From: Micromonospora sp. C95
Lineage (GTDB): Bacteria > Actinomycetota > Actinomycetes > Mycobacteriales > Micromonosporaceae
DNA: 64,000 bases
Direction of reading: 5' to 3'
NCBI RefSeq assembly: GCF_018070465.1
Contig: NZ_JAGPXT010000005.1
Coordinates: 124,001 to 188,000, forward strand
The notes beneath the pieces are model-generated. The model did no database searches. It saw nothing but the letters and a program-made list of their open reading frames with translations, and was not told the origin of the DNA. This document shows, one piece after another, positions 36,426 to 45,300 of this stretch (its first letter is position 1; each line of letters opens with the position of its first letter). Both the position numbers and the translations under genes were made by a program.

Positions 36426-36917
36426 TCAGCGCCGACCCCGGTAGCCGCCGAGGGTGGCGATGCCGATGATCCAGCCGACGAAGAGGCCGTACTCCGCGCC
36501 GTCCCCGGCGGCCTGGAAGGCGCCCAGCAGTGACGGGTTGGTCCGGATCAGCGTGGTGAACAGGGCCGCGAAGGCCCCGGCGAAGACGAACGCCGCCCAG
36601 CCGGCGAAGAACTGACTGATGGTGCCGCGGGCACGGGCGAGCTGGGAGCCCGGCAGCAGGTAGAGGAAGAGTGCGGTGAGGACGACCACGAGGATCGCCC
36701 TCAGGTCGTCGGCGAAGATCTCCTGGATGGAGTCGGAGGAGTCGAATCGCCAGGCCGGCCAGGCGAGCAGTCTCAGGAACCACCCGCCGGCGCTGTCCGG
36801 ATCGGTGTTGTCCCTGGCCCAGTCGACGTACCAGGGGCTGCCGAAGACCAGGACCAGGATGAGCGCGGCGAGCGTGCCAGCGCCCGGTGCGGACTTGTAT
36901 CGATTGGTGAGAGCCAT
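36426..36917 (-). CDS. Four-helix membrane protein of unknown function
   Basis: The 163-aa protein has hydrophobic segments at about residues 14-30, 75-92, 101-121 and 142-160, with a WYVDWARDNTDPDSAGGWF loop between the first two, ending in a basic tail. I do not recognise the family; the pattern suggests a small integral membrane protein conserved in Micromonosporaceae. It converges with the ABC ATPase gene and ends 75 bp from it. Confidence 0.55.
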   Translation of the reverse strand: MALTNRYKSAPGAGTLAALILVLVFGSPWYVDWARDNTDPDSAGGWFLRLLAWPAWRFDSSDSIQEIFADDLRAILVVVLTALFLYLLPGSQLARARGTISQFFAGWAAFVFAGAFAALFTTLIRTNPSLLGAFQAAGDGAEYGLFVGWIIGIATLGGYRGRR

Positions 36918-36992
36918 GGCCCCGCTAATTCCCAGCGACTCGACGCAGGCAAACGCGAGGCGTCATTTATGGTGGTACGCGCGTTTGACGCC

Positions 36993-37298
36993 CTAGTGCT
37001 TCATCAGGTAGTCGATGAACGCGGCACGCAGCAGCGGCGCGGACTCCTCGTAACCGTGCCCGGTCATCTCGCGCCAGAGGGCCACCGCCTCGTCGACCGT
37101 CGGCCCCACCGAATTCGGCGCGCCGTCCAGCGCGGCGGCCTCGTCCGCGTTCGGCAGGTGCCGCAGCACCGACCAGAAGAACCGTACGTCCCGGCGCTCC
37201 CGAGCGAGGGTGAACGCCCGTTCACGCAGCTCCTCGGTGGAGAGGACGTCCAATTCCTCGAACGACCGGCCGCCGGGGATCGATGATGTGTCGGTCAT
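36993..37298 (-). CDS. Small conserved hypothetical protein
   Basis: The 101-aa soluble protein is rich in charged residues: LDVLSTEELRERAFTLARERRDVRFFWSVLRHLPNAD, then ALWREMTGHGYEESAPLLRAAFIDYLMKH. The helix-rich pattern with conserved Trp, Arg and Tyr resembles a widespread actinobacterial hypothetical family. No function is known. The start ATG 37298 is supported only by coding pattern. It lies alone between two membrane-protein genes. Confidence 0.6.
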   Translation of the reverse strand: MTDTSSIPGGRSFEELDVLSTEELRERAFTLARERRDVRFFWSVLRHLPNADEAAALDGAPNSVGPTVDEAVALWREMTGHGYEESAPLLRAAFIDYLMKH

Positions 37299-37353
37299 GT
37301 GCCGAGCCTAGCCGTCGAGATCACTCCCGGCGCGCCGACGAACCGCCGATCGG

Positions 37354-38559
37354 TCAACGGTCGTCGGCCTCCCAGGTTCGGGAGCCGGTCTCCCAGCGCC
37401 GGGCCCCCCACGGATCCGTGCCGCCGACGGCGGGTTGGGCCGGCAGCACCGGCGGCCAGTCACCGACCGGCTGCGGCTGCGTCACACTCCACCCGCCCTC
37501 GACGGCCGGCTCCGGGGGCGGCGGGGGCAGTGCACCGAGCACCGGCGCCGGACGCCCGTACGTCTCGACCAGGCGGGTGACGACGAGCCCACCGGCCAGC
37601 GCTGCGCCGCCGACCGCCCAGTGGCTGACCGCCCAGCCGCGGGCCTGGGCGTAGGCCAGGAACAGCCCGATCGCACCGGCCGTCAGCAGCGTGCCGAAGA
37701 CGCCGCCACGCAGCCCGAACGCACTGGTGCCGGCGAGCAGCGTGGCGCCCACCGCCAGCACCGTCCAGTCCAACCCGGCCGCCGGTGCCACCGTCCCCTC
37801 CGTCGAGGCGATCAGCACGCCGGCGAGAGTCGCGAGCACGGTGGAGCAGACGTACCCGGCGGTGACCACCACGGCGGCCGCCGCGCCCCGCCGGCGGGCC
37901 GGGTCGACGATCGGACGGAACCGACCGAGCAGCCGACGGATCGGGCTCACCGCTCCGAGGAGCCCACCGAACACCGCGATCGCGGCGAAGCCGACGAAGA
38001 GTTGTCCGGCGGTGCCCCGCGGGTCGTAATCGCCCTGCACCAGCACGGGCGCGGAGCGCTGCTCGATGTAGACGATGACACCGGCCGCACCACCGAGGCT
38101 CGCCGCCCAACCCGGCACGTGCAGCAGCACGACCACCAGCCCGAGCAGCAGTCCACCGACCGCGGCCACCACGGTGGCCGTGCCGACGGTGTCGAGCACC
38201 CCGCGGTCGCTCTGCTCGGCGAAGTGCAGCCCGGCCGCGACCGCCACCGGCCCGACAGCGAGGTTGACCGCAGCCGTACGCAGGGTCAGCCCGACGGCCA
38301 GGGCCAGCGCCCCCAGACCGACCACGTCGACGATGAGGTCCCGCAACCCGCTGCCGCGCAGCACGGCCGAATCCTCCCGCCACACCAGGTAGACAAGTGC
38401 GCTGAAGCCGAGCAGCAGGAACGTCTCCCAGACGATGTAGACGCCGAAACGGTCCCGGCCCGACTCGGCGTCGGGTTCGAGGACGGCCTCCGTGCCGGTC
38501 GCGGGACCGGCCGAGGCGGGCGCCGGCGGTCCGTCACGGTCCGGTTCGTCGTACCCCAT
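37354..38559 (-). CDS. BPD_transp_2-like multi-pass permease homologue
   Basis: From ATG 38559 (GGGAGG upstream) the 401-aa protein has about eight to ten hydrophobic segments. The GLTLRTAAVNLAVGPVAVAAG stretch (about residues 81-101) recalls the ribose/branched-chain permease signature that surrounds the first core helices, and LRDLIVDVVGLGALA precedes it. A Pro/Trp-rich tail (about 50 aa) ends the protein. The rest lacks a nearby ATPase or binding protein, so transport by an ABC system is unproven; it may have been recruited for another role. Confidence 0.6.
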   Translation of the reverse strand: MGYDEPDRDGPPAPASAGPATGTEAVLEPDAESGRDRFGVYIVWETFLLLGFSALVYLVWREDSAVLRGSGLRDLIVDVVGLGALALAVGLTLRTAAVNLAVGPVAVAAGLHFAEQSDRGVLDTVGTATVVAAVGGLLLGLVVVLLHVPGWAASLGGAAGVIVYIEQRSAPVLVQGDYDPRGTAGQLFVGFAAIAVFGGLLGAVSPIRRLLGRFRPIVDPARRRGAAAAVVVTAGYVCSTVLATLAGVLIASTEGTVAPAAGLDWTVLAVGATLLAGTSAFGLRGGVFGTLLTAGAIGLFLAYAQARGWAVSHWAVGGAALAGGLVVTRLVETYGRPAPVLGALPPPPPEPAVEGGWSVTQPQPVGDWPPVLPAQPAVGGTDPWGARRWETGSRTWEADDR

Positions 38560-38754
38560 GATTCCTGCCTCCCAGCGGCCGCCCGGACTCCACCGACGCA
38601 CGGGCGGACCGGCGGCGGGCGTTGCCCTTCGGTCGGAGGCACCGTACCCGCGCCTCCGAGCCGGACGGAACCCCCTGCTGGGGCGGGTGCCGACGGCCCA
38701 GGCCGCGTCCGCCCCGCGCCCGTGCCCGGGTGAAACCTCGGGCGACACCGCACT

Positions 38755-38817
38755 GGGCCTTGCGTCGAAGTCCTCGGTCGAGCCGAGGCGGAGTCCAGGG
38801 ACTTCGACACAAGGCCT
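38755..38817. terminator. Large imperfect hairpin at the end of the folate gene cluster
   Basis: Outer arms 38755-38773 and 38799-38817 pair with two mismatches (one a G-U wobble) and enclose a second hairpin, 38772-38777 with 38783-38788. It overlaps the DUF3180 stop codon, so it probably terminates the folP-folB-folK-DUF3180 transcript. The 38560-38754 stretch upstream of it shows no gene. Confidence 0.6.
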
Positions 38818-39334
38818 AGCGATGGCCCGGGTGGCTCTCCCAGTCGTCCGGCTCATGTTCGTCGTCGGGCTGCTCCGGAACCCGGCACGCCCGCTCCAGC
38901 CAGAGCGCGGCGGCCACCAGGGCGGTCGAGGCCAGCACGCCGGCGATGGCCGCCGGGCGGTCATCGGCGGCCGCCCGCGTCGGCTGCACGAACAACCAAC
39001 CCGTCAGCCCCGCGTACCCGCCGGCGAAGATGGCGCCGACCAGCGCGGACGCCTTGGCCAGCACGACGAACCGAGCCACCATCAACGGATTGACCGGATC
39101 ACGGCCCGGTCGGCGGTCGATCCGACCCCGGGTGTTGATCGCGGCGTACGCCTCCAGCACGGCCAGCCCGGCCAGCGTCACCACCGGCAACCAGGGCAAC
39201 GGCGGCAGCCGGTCGTAGTAGATGCCGCTGATCAACAGCCAGGCCGCCGCGGCGGCGGCGAGGGCGGTCACCACCAGGGTCGAGATGCGGGTGGGGCCCA
39301 TCCGCGACCCGTCGGGCGGCGGGGAAACGCTCAT
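38816..39334 (-). CDS. DUF3180 family membrane protein
   Basis: The 172-aa protein has about four hydrophobic segments: about residues 17-35 (STLVVTALAAAAAAWLLISG), 44-60, 83-104 and 124-140, with an acidic C-terminal tail. This is the DUF3180 pattern; in Actinobacteria such genes stand right after folK, as here. Its role is unknown. ATG 39334 is preferred to an upstream GTG-region extension because it gives the family start. Stop is inside the terminator hairpin. Confidence 0.75.
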   Translation of the reverse strand: MSVSPPPDGSRMGPTRISTLVVTALAAAAAAWLLISGIYYDRLPPLPWLPVVTLAGLAVLEAYAAINTRGRIDRRPGRDPVNPLMVARFVVLAKASALVGAIFAGGYAGLTGWLFVQPTRAAADDRPAAIAGVLASTALVAAALWLERACRVPEQPDDEHEPDDWESHPGHR

Positions 39335-39410
39335 GCCGGCACCCCACTGCACGCCGCACCGCCACGAGACCCGCTCGCGCTGAGCCTGATGGTCCGCTCG
39401 CTGCGCTCGC

Positions 39411-39938
39411 TCATGCCGTCGACTCTAACGTCAGATCGGGTCGGGGGCTCAGTTCCGGCACCTCGGCGGCGACCGGCCCGGTGGTGAGCAGGTCGGTCAG
39501 CCAACCGTGCCCCGGCAGTTGCCCGTAGGGCTGGATGTCGATCCACGGCCGCAGCACGAAGGCCCGCAGGTGTGCCCGGGGATGCGGCAGGGTCAGCTCG
39601 GGATCGGCGCTGAACACCGGACGGTCGTCGTCGGTCCACACCGCGACGACGTCGACGTCGAGCGTGCGGGGACCAAAGCGCCGCCCCGGGTCCCGGGCGC
39701 GGTCGGCGGCAACCTCCGCCGCCCGCGCCCGCGCCAACCAGTCGTGGGCGTCAGCGCTCGGGTCCGCCGCCAGCAGCACGGCGTTCAGGTACGGCGGCTG
39801 CTCGGTGTCGCCCCACGGCGGCGTCTCGTACACCCCGGAGACCACCAGAACACTGTCACCGAGAACAGCCAGGGCGGTGCGCAGGTGAGCGAGTCGGTCA
39901 CCGAGGTTGCTGCCGAGGGAGAGCACGGCACGGGTCAT
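39411..39938 (-). CDS. folK: 2-amino-4-hydroxy-6-hydroxymethyldihydropteridine pyrophosphokinase
   Basis: FolK adds pyrophosphate to hydroxymethyl-dihydropterin, preparing it for FolP. The 175-aa protein shows AVLSLGSNLGDRLAHLR (about residues 4-20), ETPPWGDTEQPPYLNAV, and the active-site FGPRTLDVDVV with the metal-binding Asp pair, then LPHPRAHLRAFVL. ATG 39938 overlaps the folB stop as ATGA, with GGAGG 8 nt upstream. Confidence 0.96.
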   Translation of the reverse strand: MTRAVLSLGSNLGDRLAHLRTALAVLGDSVLVVSGVYETPPWGDTEQPPYLNAVLLAADPSADAHDWLARARAAEVAADRARDPGRRFGPRTLDVDVVAVWTDDDRPVFSADPELTLPHPRAHLRAFVLRPWIDIQPYGQLPGHGWLTDLLTTGPVAAEVPELSPRPDLTLESTA

Positions 39939-40300
39939 CGGGTACGCCTCCGGCACATGGTCACGGCCACGTCGGTGAAGGCGTGCGGGACCGGAGCCTC
40001 GGGCTTGTGCACGGTGATCGTCACGCCTGTCACCCGCGGATCCGTAAGGCAGACCTCGATCAGCCGGTCGGCGAGGGTCTCGATCAGGTTCACCGGCTCG
40101 CCGGTGATCACCTCGACCAGCCGTTCGGCCAGCTCGCCGTAGTGCACGGTGTCCCGTACGTCGTCGGACCGGGCGGCCGGGCGCAGGTCGAGTTCGAGCA
40201 TCGCGTCGACGACGAACTCCTGACCGTTGGCGCGTTCGAAGTCGTACACCCCGTGCCGGCCGTGCGCCCGTAGACCGGTCAGCTCGATCCGGTCGGTCAT
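39935..40300 (-). CDS. folB: Dihydroneopterin aldolase
   Basis: FolB cleaves dihydroneopterin to the hydroxymethyl pterin used by FolK. The 121-aa protein has GLRAHGRHGVYDFERANGQEF (about residues 9-29; the Glu and Tyr at the active site), VHYGELAERL and NLIETLADRL (catalytic Glu), and VTITVHKPEAPV. Length is normal. It ends within the folK start and starts two bases before the folP stop, so folP-folB-folK are one transcript. Confidence 0.96.
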   Translation of the reverse strand: MTDRIELTGLRAHGRHGVYDFERANGQEFVVDAMLELDLRPAARSDDVRDTVHYGELAERLVEVITGEPVNLIETLADRLIEVCLTDPRVTGVTITVHKPEAPVPHAFTDVAVTMCRRRTR

Positions 40301-40302
40301 CG

Positions 40303-41247
40303 TCAGGCCCTCCCCTCGACGGCGGCCTCTCCGGTGGCGCCCGGCGGCACGGCGTCCCGTACGCCCGACCCGGTGTCGGCGACAGGGATGGTGTCGGCTG
40401 CCGGCGGGGCCGCCAGCCGGGGACGGCCGCTGGCCCGCCAGACGGCGAGGGCGTCGACGGTGGCGCGCACGTCGTGCACGCGTACCCCCCAGGCGCCGGC
40501 AGCGACCGCGAGCAGGCTGGTGGCGACGGTCGCTGCCGCCCGGCCGTCCGTCGGCCGGGGCACGCCGTCGGGCCCGGCCAGCAGTTGGCCCAGGTACGAC
40601 TTGCGGCTCGCGCCGAACAGCAGCGGGTAGCCGAGGGCGATCAGTTCGGGCAGCCGGGCGCTGAGCTGCCAGTTGTGGGCGGCGTTCTTGGCGAAGCCGA
40701 GGCCCGGATCGATGATGATCCGACCCGGGTCGATTCCGGCGGCGAGCGCCGCGTCCACCCGCTGGCCCAGCTCGGCACGGACGTCGGCGACCACGTCACG
40801 GTAGCTGGCCAACTCGCTCATCCGGCGGGAGTGGCCGCGCCAGTGCATCAGCACCCAGGGACATCCGGCGTCGCTGACCACCCGGGCCATGTCGGCGTCC
40901 GCGAGCCCTCCCGAGACGTCGTTGACCACGACCGCGCCGGCCTGCAGCGCCGCGACGGCGACCCCGGCGCGGGTGGTGTCGATGCTGACCGGGACACCCG
41001 CCGAGGCCAGTTCACGGATGACCGGCACCACCCGGGCGGCCTCGGTCGCCGCGTCCACCCGGTCGGCACCCGGCCGGGTCGACTCCCCACCGACATCCAC
41101 CAACTCCGCTCCGTCGGCACGTAGCCGGACGCCGTGTGCGACGGCGGCATCGACGTCGGCGTAGCGTCCGCCGTCGGAGAACGAGTCGGGCGTGACGTTC
41201 AGGACGCCCATCACCACCGGGGCCGGAGCCCGTACCAGATCGGTCAC
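40303..41247 (-). CDS. folP: Dihydropteroate synthase
   Basis: FolP condenses the pterin pyrophosphate with p-aminobenzoate; it is the sulfonamide target. The 314-aa TIM-barrel protein has MGVLNVTPDSFSDGG (about residues 13-27), GGESTRPGA, SIDTTRA, VNDVSGG, DPGLGFAKNAAHNW and GASRKSYLG. The start is probably GTG 41247, seven bases after TACCGT, consistent with a leaderless mRNA; ATG 41211 is possible. A Pro/Ala-rich C-terminal tail of about 35 residues exceeds the usual end. The gene directly abuts the type IV-like block; the expected upstream partner folE lies 12.7 kb away. Confidence 0.95.
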   Translation of the reverse strand: MTDLVRAPAPVVMGVLNVTPDSFSDGGRYADVDAAVAHGVRLRADGAELVDVGGESTRPGADRVDAATEAARVVPVIRELASAGVPVSIDTTRAGVAVAALQAGAVVVNDVSGGLADADMARVVSDAGCPWVLMHWRGHSRRMSELASYRDVVADVRAELGQRVDAALAAGIDPGRIIIDPGLGFAKNAAHNWQLSARLPELIALGYPLLFGASRKSYLGQLLAGPDGVPRPTDGRAAATVATSLLAVAAGAWGVRVHDVRATVDALAVWRASGRPRLAAPPAADTIPVADTGSGVRDAVPPGATGEAAVEGRA

Positions 41248-41301
41248 GAGTAGGACGGTACCGGCCCGGCCGTCCCTCGCGGACCGCCCCGGTCGTCGGT
41301 C

Positions 41302-41331
41302 CTGACATGGCAATTGAAACAGGTGTACGAT
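41302..41331 (+). promoter_or_regulatory. Probable first promoter of the type IV-like operon
   Basis: CTGACA (41302-41307) and TACGAT (41326-41331) are 18 nt apart on the plus strand, a good match to the housekeeping sigma pattern. Transcripts from here would have a leader of about 250 nt before GTG 41592. Confidence 0.55.
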
Positions 41332-41368
41332 CGGTCGTCCGGGTCGGTTCGGGCAGCATCTTCGCGGC

Positions 41369-41397
41369 TTGTCGCAAAGGGGGGCGGCCCGTACGCT
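41369..41397 (+). promoter_or_regulatory. Probable second promoter of the type IV-like operon
   Basis: TTGTCG (41369-41374) and TACGCT (41392-41397) are 17 nt apart on the plus strand. The remaining 41248-41591 gap shows no convincing gene, only these promoters, a hairpin and the folP upstream region. Confidence 0.45.
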
Positions 41398-41461
41398 GTG
41401 GAATTGTCCAGCATCGAGATGGCGACGGTTGGAGGGAGGGCCGAAGCGGGACAACCCGCCC

Positions 41462-41484
41462 AAAAATCGCCACCCTTCGTGGCG
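41462..41484 (-). terminator. Minus-strand hairpin with T-run facing folP
   Basis: A 6-bp stem (41468-41473 with 41479-41484) is followed on the minus strand by ATTTTT (41467-41462), the best U-tract terminator in the window. No minus-strand gene lies upstream, so it may block antisense transcription of the type IV-like genes from entering folP. Confidence 0.5.
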
Positions 41485-41591
41485 GTTCTCGTACGCAGGG
41501 TCTCGAACGCTGCGAACAGTGAGCACCGATCCCGCACGGCTTGCCTACTGCACCACCGCGGCGCCGCCGGCCGCGACTTGGGGAGGTTTCA

Positions 41592-41909
41592 GTGATCGCC
41601 ATCGAGCTGATGGAAACGGCGTCCACCGGCGCCCTCCACCTGCTCTCCACCCTGGCGTCGTCGATTCCGTTCGCCGCGGAGGAACCGAAGGGGATCGACA
41701 CCGAGGGCGTCGTCACCTTCTTCGCCAGCAAGATCGCGCCGATCCTGCTCGCCGTGCTTGGCGTCATCTTCATCGGCCGGGCCAGCCGGGGTGAGATCTC
41801 AAAGGTGCTGACCAGCTCGGCCATCGCGATCGTCGGGTTGGCCTTCATCGCCGGAGCCGCCACCCTCTTCTTCATCGGCGACTTCCTGATCAACCTGATC
41901 TTCGAATAG
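41592..41909 (+). CDS. VirB2/TrbC-like small membrane protein
   Basis: Reading from GTG 41592 (GGGGAGG upstream), the 105-aa protein has an acidic amphipathic N-terminal half (to about residue 45, EEPKGIDTEGVVTFFASK) and two hydrophobic segments, IAPILLAVLGVIFIG (about 46-60) and SSAIAIVGLAFIAGAATLFFIGDFLINLIF (about 72-103). A two-helix subunit next to a PrgI-like and a VirB4-like gene suggests the pilin-type VirB2/TrbC role, although no leader peptide cleavage site is obvious. It is the first gene of the block after two promoters. Confidence 0.6.
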   Translation: MIAIELMETASTGALHLLSTLASSIPFAAEEPKGIDTEGVVTFFASKIAPILLAVLGVIFIGRASRGEISKVLTSSAIAIVGLAFIAGAATLFFIGDFLINLIFE

Positions 41910-41922
41910 ACGCGGGCACGAG

Positions 41923-42285
41923 ATGCGGCTGCGCACCGACGACGACATCTACCGGGCTCGCCTGGTCTATCTCGGGCCGCCCGGCTACACCCTTCCGGTC
42001 CACCTGCCGTACGCCCAGTACGGGCTGTTCATGCTGCTCGTCCCCCTCTACATGTTCATCCACTGGTTGTTCACGCTGCGGGTCGAACTCTTCCCCGCCT
42101 GGGAGATCGCCCTCGCGATCGTGACCACCTCGTTCGTCTTCCGGTACGTCGACCCGGACCGTCCGGCGCGCATGGTGATCCGTACCGCGCTGACCGACTG
42201 GCGACGAACCCGGGAGCCGGCCGCCGAGCAGCGCGATCCGCGCCTGGTCGGCAGCAGGATCAGGATCCGGGAGGAACTGGCATGA
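41923..42285 (+). CDS. PrgI/VirB3-like inner-membrane protein
   Basis: The 120-aa protein has a polar head (RLRTDDDIYRARLVYLGPPGYTLP) with PrgI-like features, then two close membrane segments, QYGLFMLLVPLYMFIHWLF (about residues 33-51) and WEIALAIVTTSFVFRY (about 60-75), and a basic C-terminal tail. PrgI/VirB3 proteins sit immediately upstream of VirB4 ATPases in type IV systems and help anchor them, matching its position here. It follows the VirB2-like gene by 13 bp and ends in the ATGA start of a micro-ORF. Confidence 0.7.
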   Translation: MRLRTDDDIYRARLVYLGPPGYTLPVHLPYAQYGLFMLLVPLYMFIHWLFTLRVELFPAWEIALAIVTTSFVFRYVDPDRPARMVIRTALTDWRRTREPAAEQRDPRLVGSRIRIREELA

Positions 42286-42338
42286 CCGGCTGCACGCCGT
42301 ACGGGACGAACGAGGAAACGGGTAGGGCGATCGCATGA
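42282..42338 (+). CDS. 18-codon micro-ORF bridging two type IV-like genes
   Basis: ATG 42282 overlaps the PrgI-like stop as ATGA and the frame (MTGCTPYGTNEETGRAIA) ends in a TGA that overlaps the VirB4-like start as ATGA (42335). GGGAGG lies about 8 nt before the micro-ORF start. Exact overlap at both ends plus a good ribosome site suggests it is translated, as a coupling or leader peptide. No homologue is recognised. Confidence 0.4.
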   Translation: MTGCTPYGTNEETGRAIA

Positions 42339-45300
42339 GCCGCTCCGCCACGCCGGGATCCCCGGCCGGACGTCCGGCCGCACCACACGGTAACCGTGCG
42401 CGTTCATTCGACTACCCAGAATCCGACGAGCTGGACGAGACCACGCTGGATCCAGCGCTCGCCACCACCCCGGGTCACGGCAGCGTCGGTGTGTTCCAGG
42501 CACCCCGCCCACCGCAGCGCCGGGCGGTGCCGGCCGACCCGGCCCCGGCCAGCCGGGACGGCGCGGACATCGACTCTCCGTTCCTCGATCTGTTCGGTGG
42601 CGCGTACCCCCGGCCTGGTTCCGCCCAGCGGGGCAACGGGCTTCCCGCACGAGCCCTGCCACAGCAGCCCCACCCCGCGCCGCCGCCCGCCGTCGCGCCC
42701 ACACCGGCAGCCCGTCGGCCAGCTCCGCCACCCGTGCCACCGCGACCGCCCGACCCGACTCCGGCCGCGCCGCCCCGCCACCCGGTCGAGGGCGCGATGG
42801 CGGCCACGAGCACACCGCCGGCTCCGCCCCGGGTGGTGCCCACCCCGGCGGACCGGTTGCCGACCGCCCGGCCGCCCGCCGACGATCGGCCCGCCGGGAA
42901 CGACCGCCCGCTCCGGGAGGACCGCCGCGTTCCTGACGACGACGCGGCACCCGCCGACGAGCCCCGGACGCCACGTCGGGTAGCGCCGTCGACCAACCGC
43001 CCAGCCCCCCGGCAGCGGTCCGTCGACCACCGCGACCGGCCGATCAAGCCGGCCCGTGTTCGACCACCGAAGATCAAGTTCGGCGATCGTGATCCGGCGG
43101 TCGAGCTGGCCATCACCGAGATCGCCGGGCACCTGACCTTCACCCCCAACACCGTTACCGCCTGGTACTGGCTGCCCGAGGTGCGCTGGGCCTTCCGCCC
43201 GGACGCGGAACGCGAAGCGTTGCTGTCGGCCATCTCCGAGCAGTACGCCGGCCTGGCCGGCTTCCGGCTGCACCTGCGTCGCACCACCCGGCCCTTCCCG
43301 GCCGACGAGTGGGCCCGCACCATCGACGCCAACACCGCCGCGCCACTGCCCGACGTTCCCGGCACACCCGGCTGGGCCGAGCACCTGGTCTCCGCGCAGC
43401 GACACCTGCTCTCGGTGAATCACGCCGAGGGCCAGACCTACCTCGGCGTCACCTTCGCCCGCCGTTCCCTCGGTGACTCACTCACCGAGCGGCTGCTGCG
43501 CACCTTCGGCCGCGGCGTCGCCGACGGTGAGCGGCGCAAGCTCGGCCGCACCGTCGAGCAGTTCGACGAGGTGCTCGGCGCCTTCGGCATGCGGGGACGG
43601 CGGGTCACCGCGCACGAGCTGGAATGGCTGCTCTACCGGTCGGTGGCACTCTGCATGGCGCCCCCCGGCACGCTCTCACCCATCACCGACGGTCGTTGGG
43701 AACGCGGCGACCTGCTCGCCCTGACCGAACAGGTCGAGCGCTACCGCACGCCGTACGGTTCCACGGTCAAGCTGGTCCACCGGATGACCGGCGAGGAACG
43801 ACACGTGGCGGTGCTCGCGGTGGGGCGGATGGAGCCGCTGGAGATCCCCGAGCGACACGAACCCTGGCTGCACTTCCACGAGCGGCTGCCCTGGCCGATG
43901 GAACTCTCCACCCGGGTCGACATCCTCGGTTCCGGCGACTCCTTCCGCAACCTGGAACACCGGCTCCGGATGATCCGGTCACAGCAGTTGGACTACGCCG
44001 AACACGGCATCGACGCGCCGCCCGAACTGGAGCGACTCGCCAAGCGAGCCCTGGTCATCGGCGACGAGATGACCACCGGGCTGCCGGTCGACTCGGCCCG
44101 CGCCCACGGCTGGCACCGGATCGCGGTCGGCGGTCGTACCCGGGAGGAGTGCCTGGAACGGGCCCGCCGGCTCATCCAGCTCTACTCGCGCGAGCTGCGT
44201 ATCTCCCTGCAACACCCGAAGAACCAGGACTGGCTGGCCCGCGAGTTCATTCCCGGTGAGCCGATCGCCAACACCGGTTACGTACGCAGGATGCCCGTCA
44301 ATCTGCTCGCGGCGGCGCTGCCGCAGGCCGCCTCCACAGTGGGTGACCGACGTGGCGACCTGATCGGCCGTACCGCCGGCACCTGCCGCCGGCCGGTCTT
44401 CCTCGACCTGCACTTCCCGATGGAGGTGCGGGAGCGCTCCGGCCTGGCGGTCTTCGTGGCCGAGCCGGGCGGCGGCAAGTCCACGCTGCTCGGCGCGTTG
44501 GGCTACCTGGCCGCTCGCCGCGGCGTTCAGGTGACCCTGCTCGACCCCTCGGGCCCGCTGGCCCGGCTCTGCGCGATGCCGGAGCTTCGTCCCTACTCGC
44601 GGGTGCTGAACCTGACCGGCTCCGAACACGGCACGCTGGCACCGTACTCGCTGATTCCGACCCCGCTGCGCAGCGAGTTCGCCACCGGAGCCGCCGGCGA
44701 CCGGGAGTTCGAGATCGCGGTCTCCAACGCGCGGGCCGAGCGGCGGATGCTGGTACAGGACATCTGCATGATGCTGGTGCCACCGCAGGTGGCCCGGGAG
44801 GCCTCCACCGCCACCCTGTTCCGGCACGCCGTACGCCAGGTGCCCGCCGAGGAGACCTCCACCCTGGACGACGTGGTCACCTGCCTCGGCCGGCTCAACG
44901 ACGACGCCGGCCGGGAACTGGCCAACCTGCTGCTGGACACCGCCGAGATGCCGCTGGCGATGCTCTTCTTCGGTCGCCCACCGGAGGGCCTGCTCGGCCC
45001 GGACGCCGCGCTCACCGTCATCACCATGGCCGGCCTCCGGCTGCCCGACCTCAAGATCGAACGCGAGTACTGGTCGGCCGAGGAGGCGCTCGCCCTGCCG
45101 ATGCTGCACACCGCGCACCGGCTGGCGGTCCGCCGCTGCTACGGCGGATCGATGGCCTCCCGGAAGCTGGTCGGGCTGGACGAGGCGCACTTCATGGAGG
45201 GGTGGCGCTCGGGCCGGTCGTTCCTCGTCCGACTCGCCCGAGACTCCCGCAAGTGGAACCTCGCCGCGCTGGTCGCCTCGCAGAACCCGCGGGACATCCT

